A stretch of DNA of 64,000 nt from Burkholderia gladioli (GCF_000959725.1 NZ_CP009323.1:1-64000), one strand, 5' to 3'. Shown: positions 45,023 to 55,280, counted from the stretch's first letter. Notes: generated by a model not told the origin, from the letters alone. Numbers and translations are program-made.

Positions 45023-45128
45023 GATTGCAGACGATCGCGCGCACGCCGCTGGCCGCGATCTCGCGGATATCCGTCTCCGATATTTGCGGCGCTACGTAAT
45101 AGGCCGCAGACATTCTTATCGCTTTCAT
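45006..45128 (-). pseudogene. N-terminal half of the DUF442/TIGR01244 gene
   Basis: From the ATG at 45128 the minus strand reads MKAIRMSAAYYVAPQISETD, then GVRAIVCNPPDGES, the typical start of the TIGR01244 domain. It then enters island DNA (RFQPIGKN and a stop at about 44.98 kb). The rest of the protein is at 19.73-19.95 kb. It lies between the MBL-fold gene upstream and, originally, the TSUP permease downstream. In related bacteria these genes form one sulfur-handling operon. Confidence 0.88.
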
Positions 45129-45162
45129 AATGGTTCGACAAAGCCGCGGGAATGGTCGCTGC

Positions 45163-46062
45163 CTACGCCGCATCGACCGGAATCTTGATGTACGACACAC
45201 CGTTGTTCTCGGGCGGCGGCAAATACCCTGCCCGCATGTTCACCTGCACCGACGGCAACATTAGCGCGGGCATGGCCAGTGTTCTGTCGCGCGCTTCACG
45301 CATCGCGACGAAGCTGTCCTCGCCGATGCCACCGGCGAGATGAATGTTGTGCGTGAATTCGTCGGCCACCGTGCTGGCGAACTGGACGGAGCGGCCAGCG
45401 GGGCAATAGTCGTGGCACATGTACAGCGCGGTCTGCGGCGGCAGGCTCAGCACCCGATGTATGGACCGGTAGAGCGTTCTCGCATCGCCGCCGGGAAAAT
45501 CGCAGCGCGCGGTGCCGTAGTCGGGCATGAACAGCGTGTCGCCGACAAACGCAGCCGATGCACCGGCGCACTCGACCACATAAGTGACGCAGGCCGGTGT
45601 ATGGCCCGGCGTATGCATCACCTTCACCGTCAGCGCGCCGACCTGAAGCGTATCGCCATCGTCGAGCAGACGGTCGAACTGCGCACCGTTACGCGCGAAA
45701 TCCGGTCCCGCATTGAATACCTGACCGAAGATGTGCTGTACGTCTGTCACATTCGCGCCGATCGCAATCTCCCCGCCGAGGGTCGATTTCAAATACGGCG
45801 CCGCCGACAGATGATCCGCATGAACATGCGTCTCCAGCAGCCACACCACTTTCGCATTCAGTTGCATCACGCGCGCGATCAGCCGATCGGCCGTTTGCCT
45901 GCCGGTTCTTCCCGACTTTTGCTCGTAATCGAGCACGCTGTCGATCAACGCGCACTGCAGCGTTTGCGGATCGAGAAGGAGATAGCTGATCGTGCTGGTG
46001 GCCGGATCAAAAAACCCTTCCACGCTGAATGATTCATGGTCGAAGACTTGCAGATGGGTCAT
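45163..46062 (-). CDS. MBL-fold metallo-hydrolase, persulfide dioxygenase-like
   Basis: Metallo-beta-lactamase-fold protein, 299 aa, of the Blh/ETHE1-like group that oxidises glutathione persulfide. Metal motifs are THVHADHLSA (HxHxDH, about residue 78), HTPGHTPACV and GDTLFMPDYGTARCDFPGGD with the bridging Asp. The final metal His lies in CHDYCPAGR. Its original operon partners are the DUF442 protein and the TSUP permease. The cysteine desulfurase gene lies 77 bases upstream on the same strand. Confidence 0.9.
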   Translation of the reverse strand: MTHLQVFDHESFSVEGFFDPATSTISYLLLDPQTLQCALIDSVLDYEQKSGRTGRQTADRLIARVMQLNAKVVWLLETHVHADHLSAAPYLKSTLGGEIAIGANVTDVQHIFGQVFNAGPDFARNGAQFDRLLDDGDTLQVGALTVKVMHTPGHTPACVTYVVECAGASAAFVGDTLFMPDYGTARCDFPGGDARTLYRSIHRVLSLPPQTALYMCHDYCPAGRSVQFASTVADEFTHNIHLAGGIGEDSFVAMREARDRTLAMPALMLPSVQVNMRAGYLPPPENNGVSYIKIPVDAA

Positions 46063-46139
46063 TGTTCGAATCGATGGCTCTGGCCGAGATGGAACGGCGG
46101 TGCTGAGCCGTTACCACCATTCCACGTTGTCATGCGTTG

Positions 46140-47321
46140 TCAGGCGTTTGCCGTGGTTCGTCCGCCGACTGATTCCTGACATTGGCCGATAACGTTGCGA
46201 AAGCACTCCACTGCAAAGTCGGCATCGGCCTGCGTCGTGAACCGACCGAGGCTCAAGCGGATGGTCCGCGCCGCAGCGCCTTCGTCGAGTCCGAGAGCGG
46301 TCAGCACGTGCGATGGGCCGCCCGCAGCCGAATTGCATGCGGATGTCGACGAGACCGCGATGTCGCCCGTCAGCATGAAACTGAAGAAGTTCCGCAAATC
46401 CAGCGTCAGACTCAGCGTATGGGGAATGCGATTCGCACCGGCAGCGTTGTGCGAGACGACGCCCGAGGCCAGCAGTTCGCCGAGCACGCGCTCGCTGAGC
46501 GCCGCGATTCGCGCATTATCGGCTGCCATCCCGTTCTTCGCGAGTTCGCACGCGGCGCCCATTCCAACGATCTGATGCGTCGGCAAGGTGCCCGAGCGCA
46601 GCCCCAGTTCATGACCGCCACCGTGTATCTGACACGCAATGAGATCGCGCGATGCCCCGTTGATATACAGCGCGCCGATACCCTTGGGGCCGTAAACCTT
46701 GTGCGCCGACATCGACATCATGTCGATACCCATTGCGTTGACGTCGATCGGCGTCTTGCCGAGCGCCTGTGCTGCATCGACATGCAGCAACGCGCCCGCG
46801 TCGTGCACGAGGCGGGAAATCGTGGCAATCGAGGTCAACGTGCCGAGTTCGTTATTGACGAGCATCAACGAGACGAGCCCGGTGTTCTCGCGAAGCGCGG
46901 CGGCGACCGAATCGGGCGAGATCTCTCCGTTGGCGGCGGGTTTCACGTAGGTCACATCGACACCCCGGCGTTCGAGGTGAGCCGCCGTGTCGAGAATCGC
47001 CTTGTGTTCGAGCTGGCTGGTCACGAGGTGCAGGCCGGCCGGCGCGAGATCCGCGAGGCCTTTGAGTGCGAGATTGTTCGATTCGGTCGCGCCGGATGTC
47101 CAGACGATGTCGGACGGCTGCGCGCCAATCAACTCTGCCACTTGCCTTCGCGCCTGCTCGACCAGGTCGCGCGCATGCAATCCGGCCGCGTGCGAGCTCG
47201 ATGCGGGATTGCCGAATACACCTGCTTCGCCCATGCAGCCGAACATCGCTTCGATAACTCTGGGATCGGCCGGCGTGGTGGCGGCGTAATCGAAATAGCG
47301 AAGATTCCCGGTTTTGCTCAT
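46140..47321 (-). CDS. Cysteine desulfurase (NifS/IscS-like)
   Basis: PLP enzyme of 393 aa that takes sulfur from cysteine as an enzyme persulfide. The start MSKTGNLRYFDYAATTPADP at 47321 fits the family; the frame extends far upstream without similarity. Motifs seen are TSGATESNNLALKG, the cofactor lysine in SMSAHKVYGPKG and the catalytic cysteine in SSTSACNSAAGG. There is no Fe-S scaffold gene beside it, so it probably feeds sulfur trafficking with the downstream MBL-fold and DUF442 genes rather than general cluster assembly. Confidence 0.92.
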   Translation of the reverse strand: MSKTGNLRYFDYAATTPADPRVIEAMFGCMGEAGVFGNPASSSHAAGLHARDLVEQARRQVAELIGAQPSDIVWTSGATESNNLALKGLADLAPAGLHLVTSQLEHKAILDTAAHLERRGVDVTYVKPAANGEISPDSVAAALRENTGLVSLMLVNNELGTLTSIATISRLVHDAGALLHVDAAQALGKTPIDVNAMGIDMMSMSAHKVYGPKGIGALYINGASRDLIACQIHGGGHELGLRSGTLPTHQIVGMGAACELAKNGMAADNARIAALSERVLGELLASGVVSHNAAGANRIPHTLSLTLDLRNFFSFMLTGDIAVSSTSACNSAAGGPSHVLTALGLDEGAAARTIRLSLGRFTTQADADFAVECFRNVIGQCQESVGGRTTANA

Positions 47322-47565
47322 GTGGTCACTGTCCTTATCAATGACCGGAAATGCTACGCTGCCAGCGCTAAAAATTGCTTCTAAAATTCTCGCCACAACC
47401 GCAGAACCGTGACATCCGATTCCGGAATTCGCGCAAACGGGAGAATACATTTCCCCTCGCGCCAGTCCTCGACATCCTCCGCGCTGGCGGTGCAACAAGA
47501 TCGCTAATAAGATGCCGGTTTTTATTGTCGTGTCATCTGGCATGTAAGGCAAATCAACACGCACG

Positions 47566-48591
47566 TTAATGAGGCCCGCGCGAAGCGGCGGCAGCCACCG
47601 CGTCTGTAATACCGACGGACGAGAGTGCGCGGTGAGGGGCCCGTGTACGTACAAACACGGTGCGGCCCTGCGCGGTATCGGGTCGACCGCGTTGAAGATA
47701 CGCTGCCAACGCTTCGCCGACATCCGCAGGCAAAGGAAGGCGTTCAAGACGCCGACCTTTGCCTCTGACGACGAACTCACCTGTGCGCCAGTCGATGTCG
47801 TCAAGATTGAGCATACGTACCTCGCCAGCACGCAAGCCCAGACGCGCGAGTAACATCAGGACTGCGAAATCGCGACAGCCGCTACCGGTGCACCGATCGC
47901 AGGCTGCGAGTAATCGTTCCACATCGCATGGCTCCAGTGCGCGTGGCAACCCGGCCAAGCTCCATCCTGCAACCGACGGGACTGCTGTGTCCAGCCGCTG
48001 CGCTATCAGCCCCTCCATGTGCAAGTAGATCAGTAATGAACGTAGTGCGGTAACCGCGAGCTTCGCTGAACCTATAGAGCGTCCGCGGCTAGCCGTGAGC
48101 ACAAATCTGTTCAGGTGCTCTTGCCGCAAGTCCGTCCAGTCGAGTTCGTCGCTCACAACTCTGTCCGTAACAAGCGGGCGTACCATATCTACATATCCAC
48201 GAGCGCTGGTGGCGACAAGCCCTCGCATATCGAGCAGATATTTGTGATAGCGAGCAAGCAGTGCCTCGTCAGGACCCGACACTGCTGATTCGGTTGCCAC
48301 GTCGACTCCAACGCTATCAAGGTAGCCGACCAGCGGCGTCAGCGCTTTGCGTGAGAGCCACAACGTGTAGCCCTGTGCGCGTCGCGCATCCAAGAATTCA
48401 TTCAGTACCGACGCGGAGATCGCCGTCGCATCCAGCCGTTTGGAGGCGAGCCACCGGCTCAGATGTGCAAAAAGCTGGAGTTGATTCGCCGCGGCATTGG
48501 GGCGGTAACCTTGTTTGCGTAACTCGGCGGCGAAGCCGTCTGCGAATGCGGCAAGAGGCCCGGTTATCCGAACCCGAGATGGATCTGACAT
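47566..48591 (-). pseudogene. Tyrosine recombinase/integrase, C-terminally truncated
   Basis: 341 residues from MSDPSRVRITGPLAAFADGF. The N-terminal SAM-like arm-binding domain and the first half of the catalytic domain are present, with the first catalytic Arg in ARLGLRAGEVRMLNLDDIDW and the Lys strand VRGKGRRLERLPL. The frame ends at AVAAAASRGPH, before the HxxR, H/W and Tyr part, so it cannot be active. It resembles integrases found in three-gene recombinase modules and on plasmids. It is unlikely to be the island's integrase, since it lies 2.5 kb outside attR. Confidence 0.8.
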
Positions 48592-48764
48592 GAGTTGTCT
48601 CCGTCTCCAAGTGGTGGAGAAGAAAGCATCGCTCAACTAGGCGCGATTATGCCGACGTCCACTGCGCGCTCACCACCAACGACGCGGCATCCCCACTCCA
48701 CATCGGCCTAATCCGGAATTCAGAGTAATGAAACTTATTCCAGCCTCGGAATAAGTTTCACAAA

Positions 48765-49232
48765 ATGGGCAACGTCCTGAACGCGCTGCCGAAATCGCAG
48801 CAAGGCAAAGCTAAAGCAGATCCGCAAGCGATATGGATGGCCGCGACGCGCGCCGACGCGCATGCCGCCTTCGATCGGTTCGTGACGATCTATGCGGCAA
48901 AGTATCCGAAGACTACTGAGACGTTGAAGAAGGATCGCGAAAGCCTGCTTGCTTTCTACGACTTCCCGGCCGACCACTGGCAGCATTTGCGAACGACAAA
49001 CGCGATCGAGTCGACGTTCGCGACCGTGCGCCACCGTACTACACGCACGCGCAACTGCGTGTCGCGACCAACCTTCCTGGGTTTGGCATTCAAGGCTGAT
49101 CGAGGAAGCCGAGAAAACATGGCGGCGCATCAACGGCCCCGAACAGATCACGCTGTTGCTGGAAGGCATGCCTTCAAGGACGGCGAACCGGTGCAAGACG
49201 ATCAACCCGGTCAGCAGAAACTCGCCGCCTGA
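48765..49232 (+). pseudogene. IS256-family transposase remnant
   Basis: The C-terminal part of an IS256 transposase: NVLNALPKSQQGKAKADPQA, then FYDFPADHWQHLRTTNAIES and FATVRHRTTRTRN are family motifs. After TFLGLAF the frame slips for about 90 bases, where the other frame gives LIEEAEKTWRRINGPEQITL. It then returns to FKDGEPVQDDQPGQQKLAA. The N-terminal two thirds are missing. Confidence 0.85.
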
Positions 49233-49492
49233 CGTCGCCGTTCATCGACCGCTCATACACCAGACTTGACCGTATCTCCTACGCTCCCTGTGTTGGCGCG
49301 ACATCGGCTTATGCGCTCCATTCTTGTCAGATAGCGCACGATCTTCTCACGGTGCAGTCCGAAAAACTTGCGCTGCCAGTAAGGTGGTCGGTCCGTTTGA
49401 GTTTTGTAGACAGAGCAATCAGAGTTGGAGCCGCCGACGCGACATCGACCACGGCAGCCTACGTGAATTACGGCGCTTATTAGCCTCATACG

Positions 49493-50254
49493 CTACGCCG
49501 CCGTCCAGCCACCATCGAGCATCAGAGCACTTCCAGTGACAAGCGATGACGCGTCGCACGCCAGAAAAACAATGGCGCCCATCGTTTCTTCGATGCGTCC
49601 TACCCGTCCAAGCGCAATTTTCGATGTAACCCAGCTCCTGAACCCTGGTTTTTGAAACATGTTTTCTGTCAAACTCGTCTCGATGAACGTTGGGCACACG
49701 GTATTGACCCGGATTCCCTTTGACCCCAGCTCCCACGCGAGCGCTTTTGTCATTCCCTCCATAGCGTGCTTGCTAGCGCAGTAGACGGTTCGCCCTGGAC
49801 TGCCGGCATGCCCCATCTGCGACGAAACGTTTATCAGAGAACCCTGTTTCCCGGCCTTGAGAAGCCCTTTCACAACCGCCCGGCTAACGTAGAACGCGGC
49901 TTTGACGTTCAGCGCAAGAATGGCATCAATGTCTTCATCCGGCACGCTAACAAGCTCCATCGGGCGATTCATTCCGGCGCTATTCACAAGCACATCAAAT
50001 GGACCTCGCGCTTCGATTACCGCGGAAACCCGTGCTGAATCAGTAACATCGAGGGCGAGAAACTCGCTCACTCCACCCGCGGCATTGATCGCCTCACTTG
50101 CGGCTTCGATCTCGGTTGCAGTGCGCGCAACCAGCGTGACGCGGGCACCTGCTTGTGCAAGCGCCGCAGCGGCTGCAAAGCCGATCCCCCTACCCGCACC
50201 AGTTACCAGTGCCGTCTTGCCGTCCAGGCGAAACGCCGGTGTGATCGGTACCAT
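49493..50254 (-). CDS. SDR family NAD(P)-dependent oxidoreductase
   Basis: Short-chain dehydrogenase of 253 aa. The cofactor motif is TGAGRGIG (about residues 18-25), followed by the NAG-equivalent NSAGMNRP. The catalytic Ser is in NVSSQMG and YxxxK in YCASKHAMEG. It ends in the usual SALMLDGGWTA. It probably oxidises a secondary alcohol in a catabolic pathway. It follows the HisD-like dehydrogenase gene by about 240 bases on the same strand, and the LacI regulator is divergent upstream of that. In sulfopropanediol pathways HisD-type and SDR enzymes work together, which is a possible reading here. Confidence 0.9.
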   Translation of the reverse strand: MVPITPAFRLDGKTALVTGAGRGIGFAAAAALAQAGARVTLVARTATEIEAASEAINAAGGVSEFLALDVTDSARVSAVIEARGPFDVLVNSAGMNRPMELVSVPDEDIDAILALNVKAAFYVSRAVVKGLLKAGKQGSLINVSSQMGHAGSPGRTVYCASKHAMEGMTKALAWELGSKGIRVNTVCPTFIETSLTENMFQKPGFRSWVTSKIALGRVGRIEETMGAIVFLACDASSLVTGSALMLDGGWTAA

Positions 50255-50496
50255 TTGGATTCCTGTCTAATGGATTTCTACGTGTGGTCATTGACGCGAC
50301 TTCACTGCGAGGTTCACGCAGGCGGATTTCGACATGCCAATTACGAGCGCGACATAGCATTTTGTAGTGAAGTTCAATATTCACGTGCGATCGATGTTCT
50401 TCCACAAGGTGTTCACTGTGCAAAGTCGATGGAAGCTGCAGCTGGCGCTAGAGCGAGGCCTCATCCTTATCATGAGCTTCTCCTGCTCTTCCACCT
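50255..50496. other. Gap between SDR and HisD-like genes
   Basis: About 240 bases, unusually long inside a supposed operon, with no gene and no clear terminator recognised. Confidence 0.4.
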
Positions 50497-51810
50497 TCAG
50501 GCTGACACAGCCGTACCGTACGGCACCTCGCGGTGACCGAATCGACGAACACGGATATTTGCCTGCTCACCGTGCGCAATCATGCCTTCGATTGCACACA
50601 GCCGCGAGCAGTAGGAACCAATGAGTGCGCTCGCCTCATCGGTCAGTACTTTCTGGTAGGTGCACGTCTTGATGAACTTTCCAACCCACAGCCCGCCGGT
50701 ATAGCGAGCCGCCTTGCCGGTAGGCAGTGTGTGATTCGTGCCGATGACCTTGTCGCCGAAGGCAACGTTGGTACGTGCGCCCAGAAACAGTGAACCGTAG
50801 TTTTTCATGTTCTTCAGGAAGTGGTCCGGGTCGCGCGTCATCACCTGGACGTGCTCTGACGCAATGCGGTTTGCCTCCGACACCATCTCTTCGAGCGTGT
50901 CCGCCACAATGACTTCACCGTAATTGCTCCAGGAGACGCCTGCCGTTTTCGCAGTCGGGAGGATCTTCAGCAGACGCTCGACCTCTGCAATCGTGTCTTT
51001 GGCCAACCGCGTCGAGTTTGTGAGCAAGACGGCCGGCGTGTTGAAACCGTGCTCGGCCTGGCCGAGGAGGTCCGTCGCACACATCTCGGCGTCGACACTG
51101 TCGTCAGCAATGATCAGTGTCTCGGAGGGTCCCGCGATGAGGTCAATGCCGATGCGCCCGAAAAGTTGACGCTTGGCTTCCGCAACGTACGCGTTGCCCG
51201 GGCCGACAACCATCGAAACGTTGTCGATCGTCTGGGTGCCGAGAGCCATCGCGGCGATCGCCTGCACGCCGCCGAACGTATAGATTTCGTCAGCGCCACC
51301 CAGATGCATCGCCGCTACGACGGCTGGATGCGGTGCCCCGCCCACCGGCGGCGAAGCGGTGATGATGCGGGGAACACCGGCAACCTTGGCCGTCACAACG
51401 CCCATATGGGCCGACGCGACAAGCGGGAACTTCCCGCCCGGAACATAACAGGCGACGCTGTCGACCGGCATGTTCCTGTGCCCGAGAACGACGCCCGGCA
51501 GCGTTTCGACTTCGATGTCCCGAATCGATTCACGTTGGGCTTGCGCGAAGTTACGGACCTGAGCCTGAGCGAACCTGATGTCGTCGAGCTGTCCCTGGGA
51601 GAGTGAGCGGACGCAGCTCGCAATTTCATCTTCGGACAGACGAAAGCTGTCCGGAGACCAGTTGTCAAACTTCTTCGAGAGTTCGACCACCGCCGCGTCA
51701 CCACGTGCGGCCACATCGGCGAGGATGCCCGAGACAACGTCACGCACTTTAGCGGCGTCCTGCGATGACTCTACGGCGCTTCGGCCGTGCTTGAGGAACT
51801 GGATTGCCAT
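50497..51810 (-). CDS. Histidinol dehydrogenase-family enzyme, probably catabolic (HpsN-like)
   Basis: 437 aa of the HisD fold. Motifs include [38 protein letters not shown] and [20 protein letters not shown], with zinc and substrate residues in LLGQAEHG. Near the C-terminus it has [20 protein letters not shown], the version seen in sulfopropanediol 3-dehydrogenase (HpsN)-type enzymes rather than biosynthetic HisD. No other his genes are nearby, and the neighbours are an SDR and a LacI regulator. I therefore read it as a catabolic alcohol dehydrogenase; the substrate is not provable from sequence. Confidence 0.82.
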   Translation of the reverse strand: MAIQFLKHGRSAVESSQDAAKVRDVVSGILADVAARGDAAVVELSKKFDNWSPDSFRLSEDEIASCVRSLSQGQLDDIRFAQAQVRNFAQAQRESIRDIEVETLPGVVLGHRNMPVDSVACYVPGGKFPLVASAHMGVVTAKVAGVPRIITASPPVGGAPHPAVVAAMHLGGADEIYTFGGVQAIAAMALGTQTIDNVSMVVGPGNAYVAEAKRQLFGRIGIDLIAGPSETLIIADDSVDAEMCATDLLGQAEHGFNTPAVLLTNSTRLAKDTIAEVERLLKILPTAKTAGVSWSNYGEVIVADTLEEMVSEANRIASEHVQVMTRDPDHFLKNMKNYGSLFLGARTNVAFGDKVIGTNHTLPTGKAARYTGGLWVGKFIKTCTYQKVLTDEASALIGSYCSRLCAIEGMIAHGEQANIRVRRFGHREVPYGTAVSA

Positions 51811-51988
51811 TCACATTTCCTTTTTGAAAGAGACCATTGCAGCGCTTTCCCGAAGTGGAAAATTCGGGCTGCAATGGATACAAATGTAACGCAACTTTTT
51901 CTGCAAAAACTGTGCAAATGATAGACACTTACCCTGACTCATGTGGCTCTTATGCGGTAGCGTCGCCCATCACCAGTTAAGAACGTTT

Positions 51989-53035
51989 ATGCAAATTAGC
52001 GCAAAGAGGATAACAAGCTTGAGAACATCGAAAGTACGTCTGGTGGATGTCGCCGACCGACTGGGTGTTTCCGTGTCGACAGTTTCTCGCTCGCTGGCGG
52101 GACATCCCGCGATCAGTAGTCAGACGCGAGATGCCGTGCACGCAGTCGCGGCGGAACTGGGCTACCGTATCCCGTCACAGGGTCGACGGAGGCGCAAGTC
52201 AGCGACCAAGTTTATTGGAGTCGTCGTCGGTGCGTTGCACAACCGCTTCATGACGTTGCTACTGACGCATCTTCACGACGCGCTCAGAGAGTTTGATTTT
52301 CAGGTAATTCTGATGATCGACTCGATGAATGATCCAGAAAATCTCCTGGCCTTCCGGCCTCTCATCGACGGATACCTTGACGGGATGATATTTGCGACAG
52401 CTACACTTGATTCGCCCGTAGTGGAAGAGATGCAGCGGCGGGGGATACCGCTCGTCCTGGTCGTACGGTCGGTTGATGACGTGAGGGTCGACACGGTAGA
52501 GATTGACAACGTTCATGCTGGCGCGTTGGCCGTCGAACACCTCCATCAACTTGGACACCGACGCATCGGCCTTGTTATGGGACCACAGAACACATCTACG
52601 AGTCGGGACCGTGCAAAGGGCGCGTTGAAATGGCTGCAGGATGCTGGTGTATCGCCAGCATCTGTTCCCGTGATTTATGGCGACTACACAAGCGAGTCTG
52701 GCTACTCCAGCGCGATGGCGCTGCTCAATGGCCCAAACCCCGTGACAGCTATCGTGGCGGGGAATGACACGGTTGCTCTCGGCGTCTTCGAGGCCGCTAC
52801 AAGGCAAGGGATCAATGTTCCGCAAAAGCTGTCGATTATCGGCTTCGACGATATGCCGCTGGCGGGGTCGCCGCTCATCGCTCTTACTTCTATCCGGCAA
52901 CCTGTCGAAAGTATGGCGCGAACGGCAGCACGGCGAGTCGTAGAACGTATCCGCGCCGTGGGGCTGGGCGCTCCGGCGCACGACGTGTTGCCGATTCAAC
53001 TGGTGCGTCGGGAAACGACAGGGCCTGTCCGCTAA
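51989..53035 (+). CDS. LacI family transcriptional regulator
   Basis: Repressor of 348 aa from the ATG at 51989; the frame is open from 51941. The N-terminal helix-turn-helix is at about residues 15-40 (VRLVDVADRLGVSVSTVSRS, then LAGHPAIS) with the hinge helix after it. The periplasmic-binding-like sensor domain follows (KFIGVVVGALHNRFMTLLLT and SIIGFDDMPLAGSPLIALTS). It is divergent from the HisD-like gene across about 180 bases, which should contain a LacI-type palindromic operator; it probably controls the dehydrogenase genes. Confidence 0.9.
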   Translation: MQISAKRITSLRTSKVRLVDVADRLGVSVSTVSRSLAGHPAISSQTRDAVHAVAAELGYRIPSQGRRRRKSATKFIGVVVGALHNRFMTLLLTHLHDALREFDFQVILMIDSMNDPENLLAFRPLIDGYLDGMIFATATLDSPVVEEMQRRGIPLVLVVRSVDDVRVDTVEIDNVHAGALAVEHLHQLGHRRIGLVMGPQNTSTSRDRAKGALKWLQDAGVSPASVPVIYGDYTSESGYSSAMALLNGPNPVTAIVAGNDTVALGVFEAATRQGINVPQKLSIIGFDDMPLAGSPLIALTSIRQPVESMARTAARRVVERIRAVGLGAPAHDVLPIQLVRRETTGPVR

Positions 53036-53039
53036 GCAG

Positions 53040-53260
53040 ATCCGTGAGGCCGGCAAGACACATCCGTCCCTCATCAGTCGCATATACGTGATGTCGCCTG
53101 GACCGATTCGGCCCGCTCACTTTGAAGTCCTGGTTCAACAGGTTAGAGGCTACTGGGAGATTGTGCGACGGATTGGTCGTCGCCTTGAACTTGCGCTTTT
53201 GCTTGCATCGCTGGCCGATTCGCTCCGACGAACGGCTCCAGCGTGCCATGATCGCCATTC
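53040..53260 (-). pseudogene. IS3-family OrfB remnant
   Basis: The minus strand reads RKFKATTNPSHNLPVASNLL, then NQDFKVSGPNRSRRHHVYAT and DEGRMCLAGLTDLLSGQAL. This matches the well-known RKFKATT-NLPVAPNLL-DF-APN stretch of IS3-family OrfB proteins, with small frame breaks. The rest of the element is not recognisable. Confidence 0.65.
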
Positions 53261-53927
53261 ACATCGCCCCCCCCGATGCAGTGCATCGGTCGCCGCCGCG
53301 GCGCCCATCCACCTGCCTGAAGCAGCACGGCGAACCCGTCTCACCGCGACAAACTGGTGCGGCACGCGTGAATGCATCGGCCATCGCTTCGAGAGCGGCA
53401 TGCTGGCGATGTTGGAATTCACGAGTGGCGACGACTTCCTTTGCTGAGATCCTCATTCTCGGCTTTCCCGATTTCGTTGTCCGGGTTCAGCGAGCCATCT
53501 CCCGCGGGCAAGGTCCTACATGAATGTCGCCTCGTACTGCCCGAGGACGAGCGCCACCAGCCGGTCGCCGTCCAGCGAGCCGCGCGCCAGATCGAGGTCA
53601 ATCAGCATCGAAACGGTTCTGAGCGCGCGGCGGTGCTTCTCATCGCTTTCGATGTCATCACGGTCATGGCTTGCCTTCGGAGAGCGTGCTGCCACTGTAC
53701 TGTCCTGCGGCGGTCGCGATTTACGGGAGATTCGGCACCCGCTTGTCGAGCCAGTCGGACCAGTCCTAGGCACAAACCGATAATTGACGACGAAAAACGG
53801 GCGAAGCCAGGTCACTCGAGCCCGGGAGCCTGCTCTTGAGCCGTACAGATACCTGCCACTTCCTCCGAACCGACTCGGCCGCCGGGTGACGGTACCGTCC
53901 CTTGTTCGGACCAGCGATCACAGAACG
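53261..53927. other. Poorly coding region
   Basis: No clear gene. A minus-strand stretch at 53519-53660 reads EKHRRALRTVSMLIDLDLAR and continues to GQYEATFM and a stop; it looks protein-like and could be the tail of a small antitoxin-type gene, but it is too short and too uncertain to call. Confidence 0.35.
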
Positions 53928-54137
53928 TCAACTGGACCGGTAAATGGCCTTCCAGATCCGCTCCTGCATGCCGCCCGTGAACTGGCGGTGCATCAACGTG
54001 CTACATCGGCTGCACTGATAGAGTTCGATTGCCACGACGCCTTCACATTCGCCGACGCCGACCAGCCTCATGCCATTGGCCCCGGCTTGGTCGGCCGAAC
54101 GCCCCTGAAGCTTGGCACACTCATCGCAGAGTTCCAT
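53928..54137 (-). CDS. Small zinc-ribbon-like protein
   Basis: 69 aa starting MELCDECAKLQGR, with CDEC near the start and CSRC in the middle (VAIELYQCSRCSTLMHRQF). The two CxxC pairs are spaced as in a zinc ribbon. A strong ribosome site (GGAG, seven bases before the ATG) supports the start at 54137 rather than the longer frame. The function is unknown; such small proteins are common beside mobile DNA in Burkholderiaceae. Confidence 0.6.
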   Translation of the reverse strand: MELCDECAKLQGRSADQAGANGMRLVGVGECEGVVAIELYQCSRCSTLMHRQFTGGMQERIWKAIYRSS

Positions 54138-55280
54138 GTCATCTCCGACCTGTGCCTGAACATACCCGCTGCTGTGCCCGGGGCAAGGGAACAGACCCAC
54201 ATACCCCGACCGGCAAAAAAACCGGGAGGGCCAACCGGGCCAAGGCTCCACTGCCTCCGCGGGTATGCGACATTGCCTCCCTTTGCCTGCTTCGGGCAGT
54301 ATGGCCAAGGCAGACCGTATCTGGAAATGTGCCGCGCACCAAAAAGAAGAGCCCGCATATCGAGCCGGGCTGAAGCCATGCAAGGGAGCATGGAGGAGAC
54401 GTGAAAATCATTCTAGGTCGCACTTTCCCGCATTGCAACATGGCAGTGAACGTCAGCGCCGGACGGGTGGGACGCAGCGATTGGGCCCGACCGCGGGACC
54501 ACAGGATTCCGTTAGAGCGTGTTCGTGCCGCGAAGCCCGCAAGCCGGTCGTGTCGCTGGCAACAATTCGGATTGCGGAACCGAATACCGTTGCCATTCGA
54601 CGGGCCGCAGACCGTCAACCTACCAGCGTTCTGACCGCGCGTATGGGCGTATCGTGCCAGTGCGACGCGCACCAGCCGGATAGCACTCACGACCGCGACC
54701 GCGACACCAGGCATAATCCGTCATTCAGCGCTCATCCGCCTAAGCCCTCGATACTTGTGTCAGTGCGACTAGGCGTCTGGCGCGAAACCGCCAGCCGCAT
54801 TGCAGCTCTGGAAAGAAACGCGACAATACTGCCCGGGGAGTGTTCCCCGAAGTGCACGGCACGCCCCAACAGCGGTGAGCTCGGCACGCGGGAATACGAC
54901 GCGGCTACCATCGTCCATACCGCGACTGACCAGCACTGCCATATCCTCGATCTACTATGCCGGGCATGGATTGCCGCTGCGGTCGTGCTTCCGCAAAACG
55001 TCCCACGCGTGGACGCGTTTGGCCGGCCCAAGGACTGACCATAACACGCCAAGGCCAGCCCTCTTGCGCACAACCTCGTCCCAAATGAATCAGCAAAGAA
55101 CGGCATCGGAGAACGCTAGCATCTGGCCAACGGTCGTCCATTTCAATCTGTGTCAGGCGCGGACCCATTGCATTCGCCAGTCAAACATCTATATTTGACA
55201 GACGATACTTAGCTCTGGTCCGAGCCTCGGGTGCTGATGGGCGTGTCCGACGCCGTACTCCGAGCGCAAAGGAGCGAATC
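54138..55280. other. Gene-poor stretch
   Basis: About 1.1 kb without a gene I can support. Long frames on both strands overlap each other and have shadow-like composition. One plus-strand frame ending near 55,038 (IVHTATDQHCHILDLLCRAW, then VLPQNVPRVDAFGRPKD) looks mildly protein-like but is unrecognised. Confidence 0.4.

Noticed and set aside
47566..48591. Integrase of the 25 kb island
   Set aside because: It lies outside attR, is truncated before the His-Arg-Tyr part and is separated from the island by the intact sulfur genes.
50497..51810. Biosynthetic histidinol dehydrogenase hisD
   Set aside because: No other histidine genes are nearby; the LacI and SDR neighbours and the GTNHTLPT variant favour a catabolic dehydrogenase.
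54265..55038. Long plus-strand frame as a gene
   Set aside because: It overlaps several equally long frames, has no ribosome site and no recognisable domain; only its last part looks protein-like.
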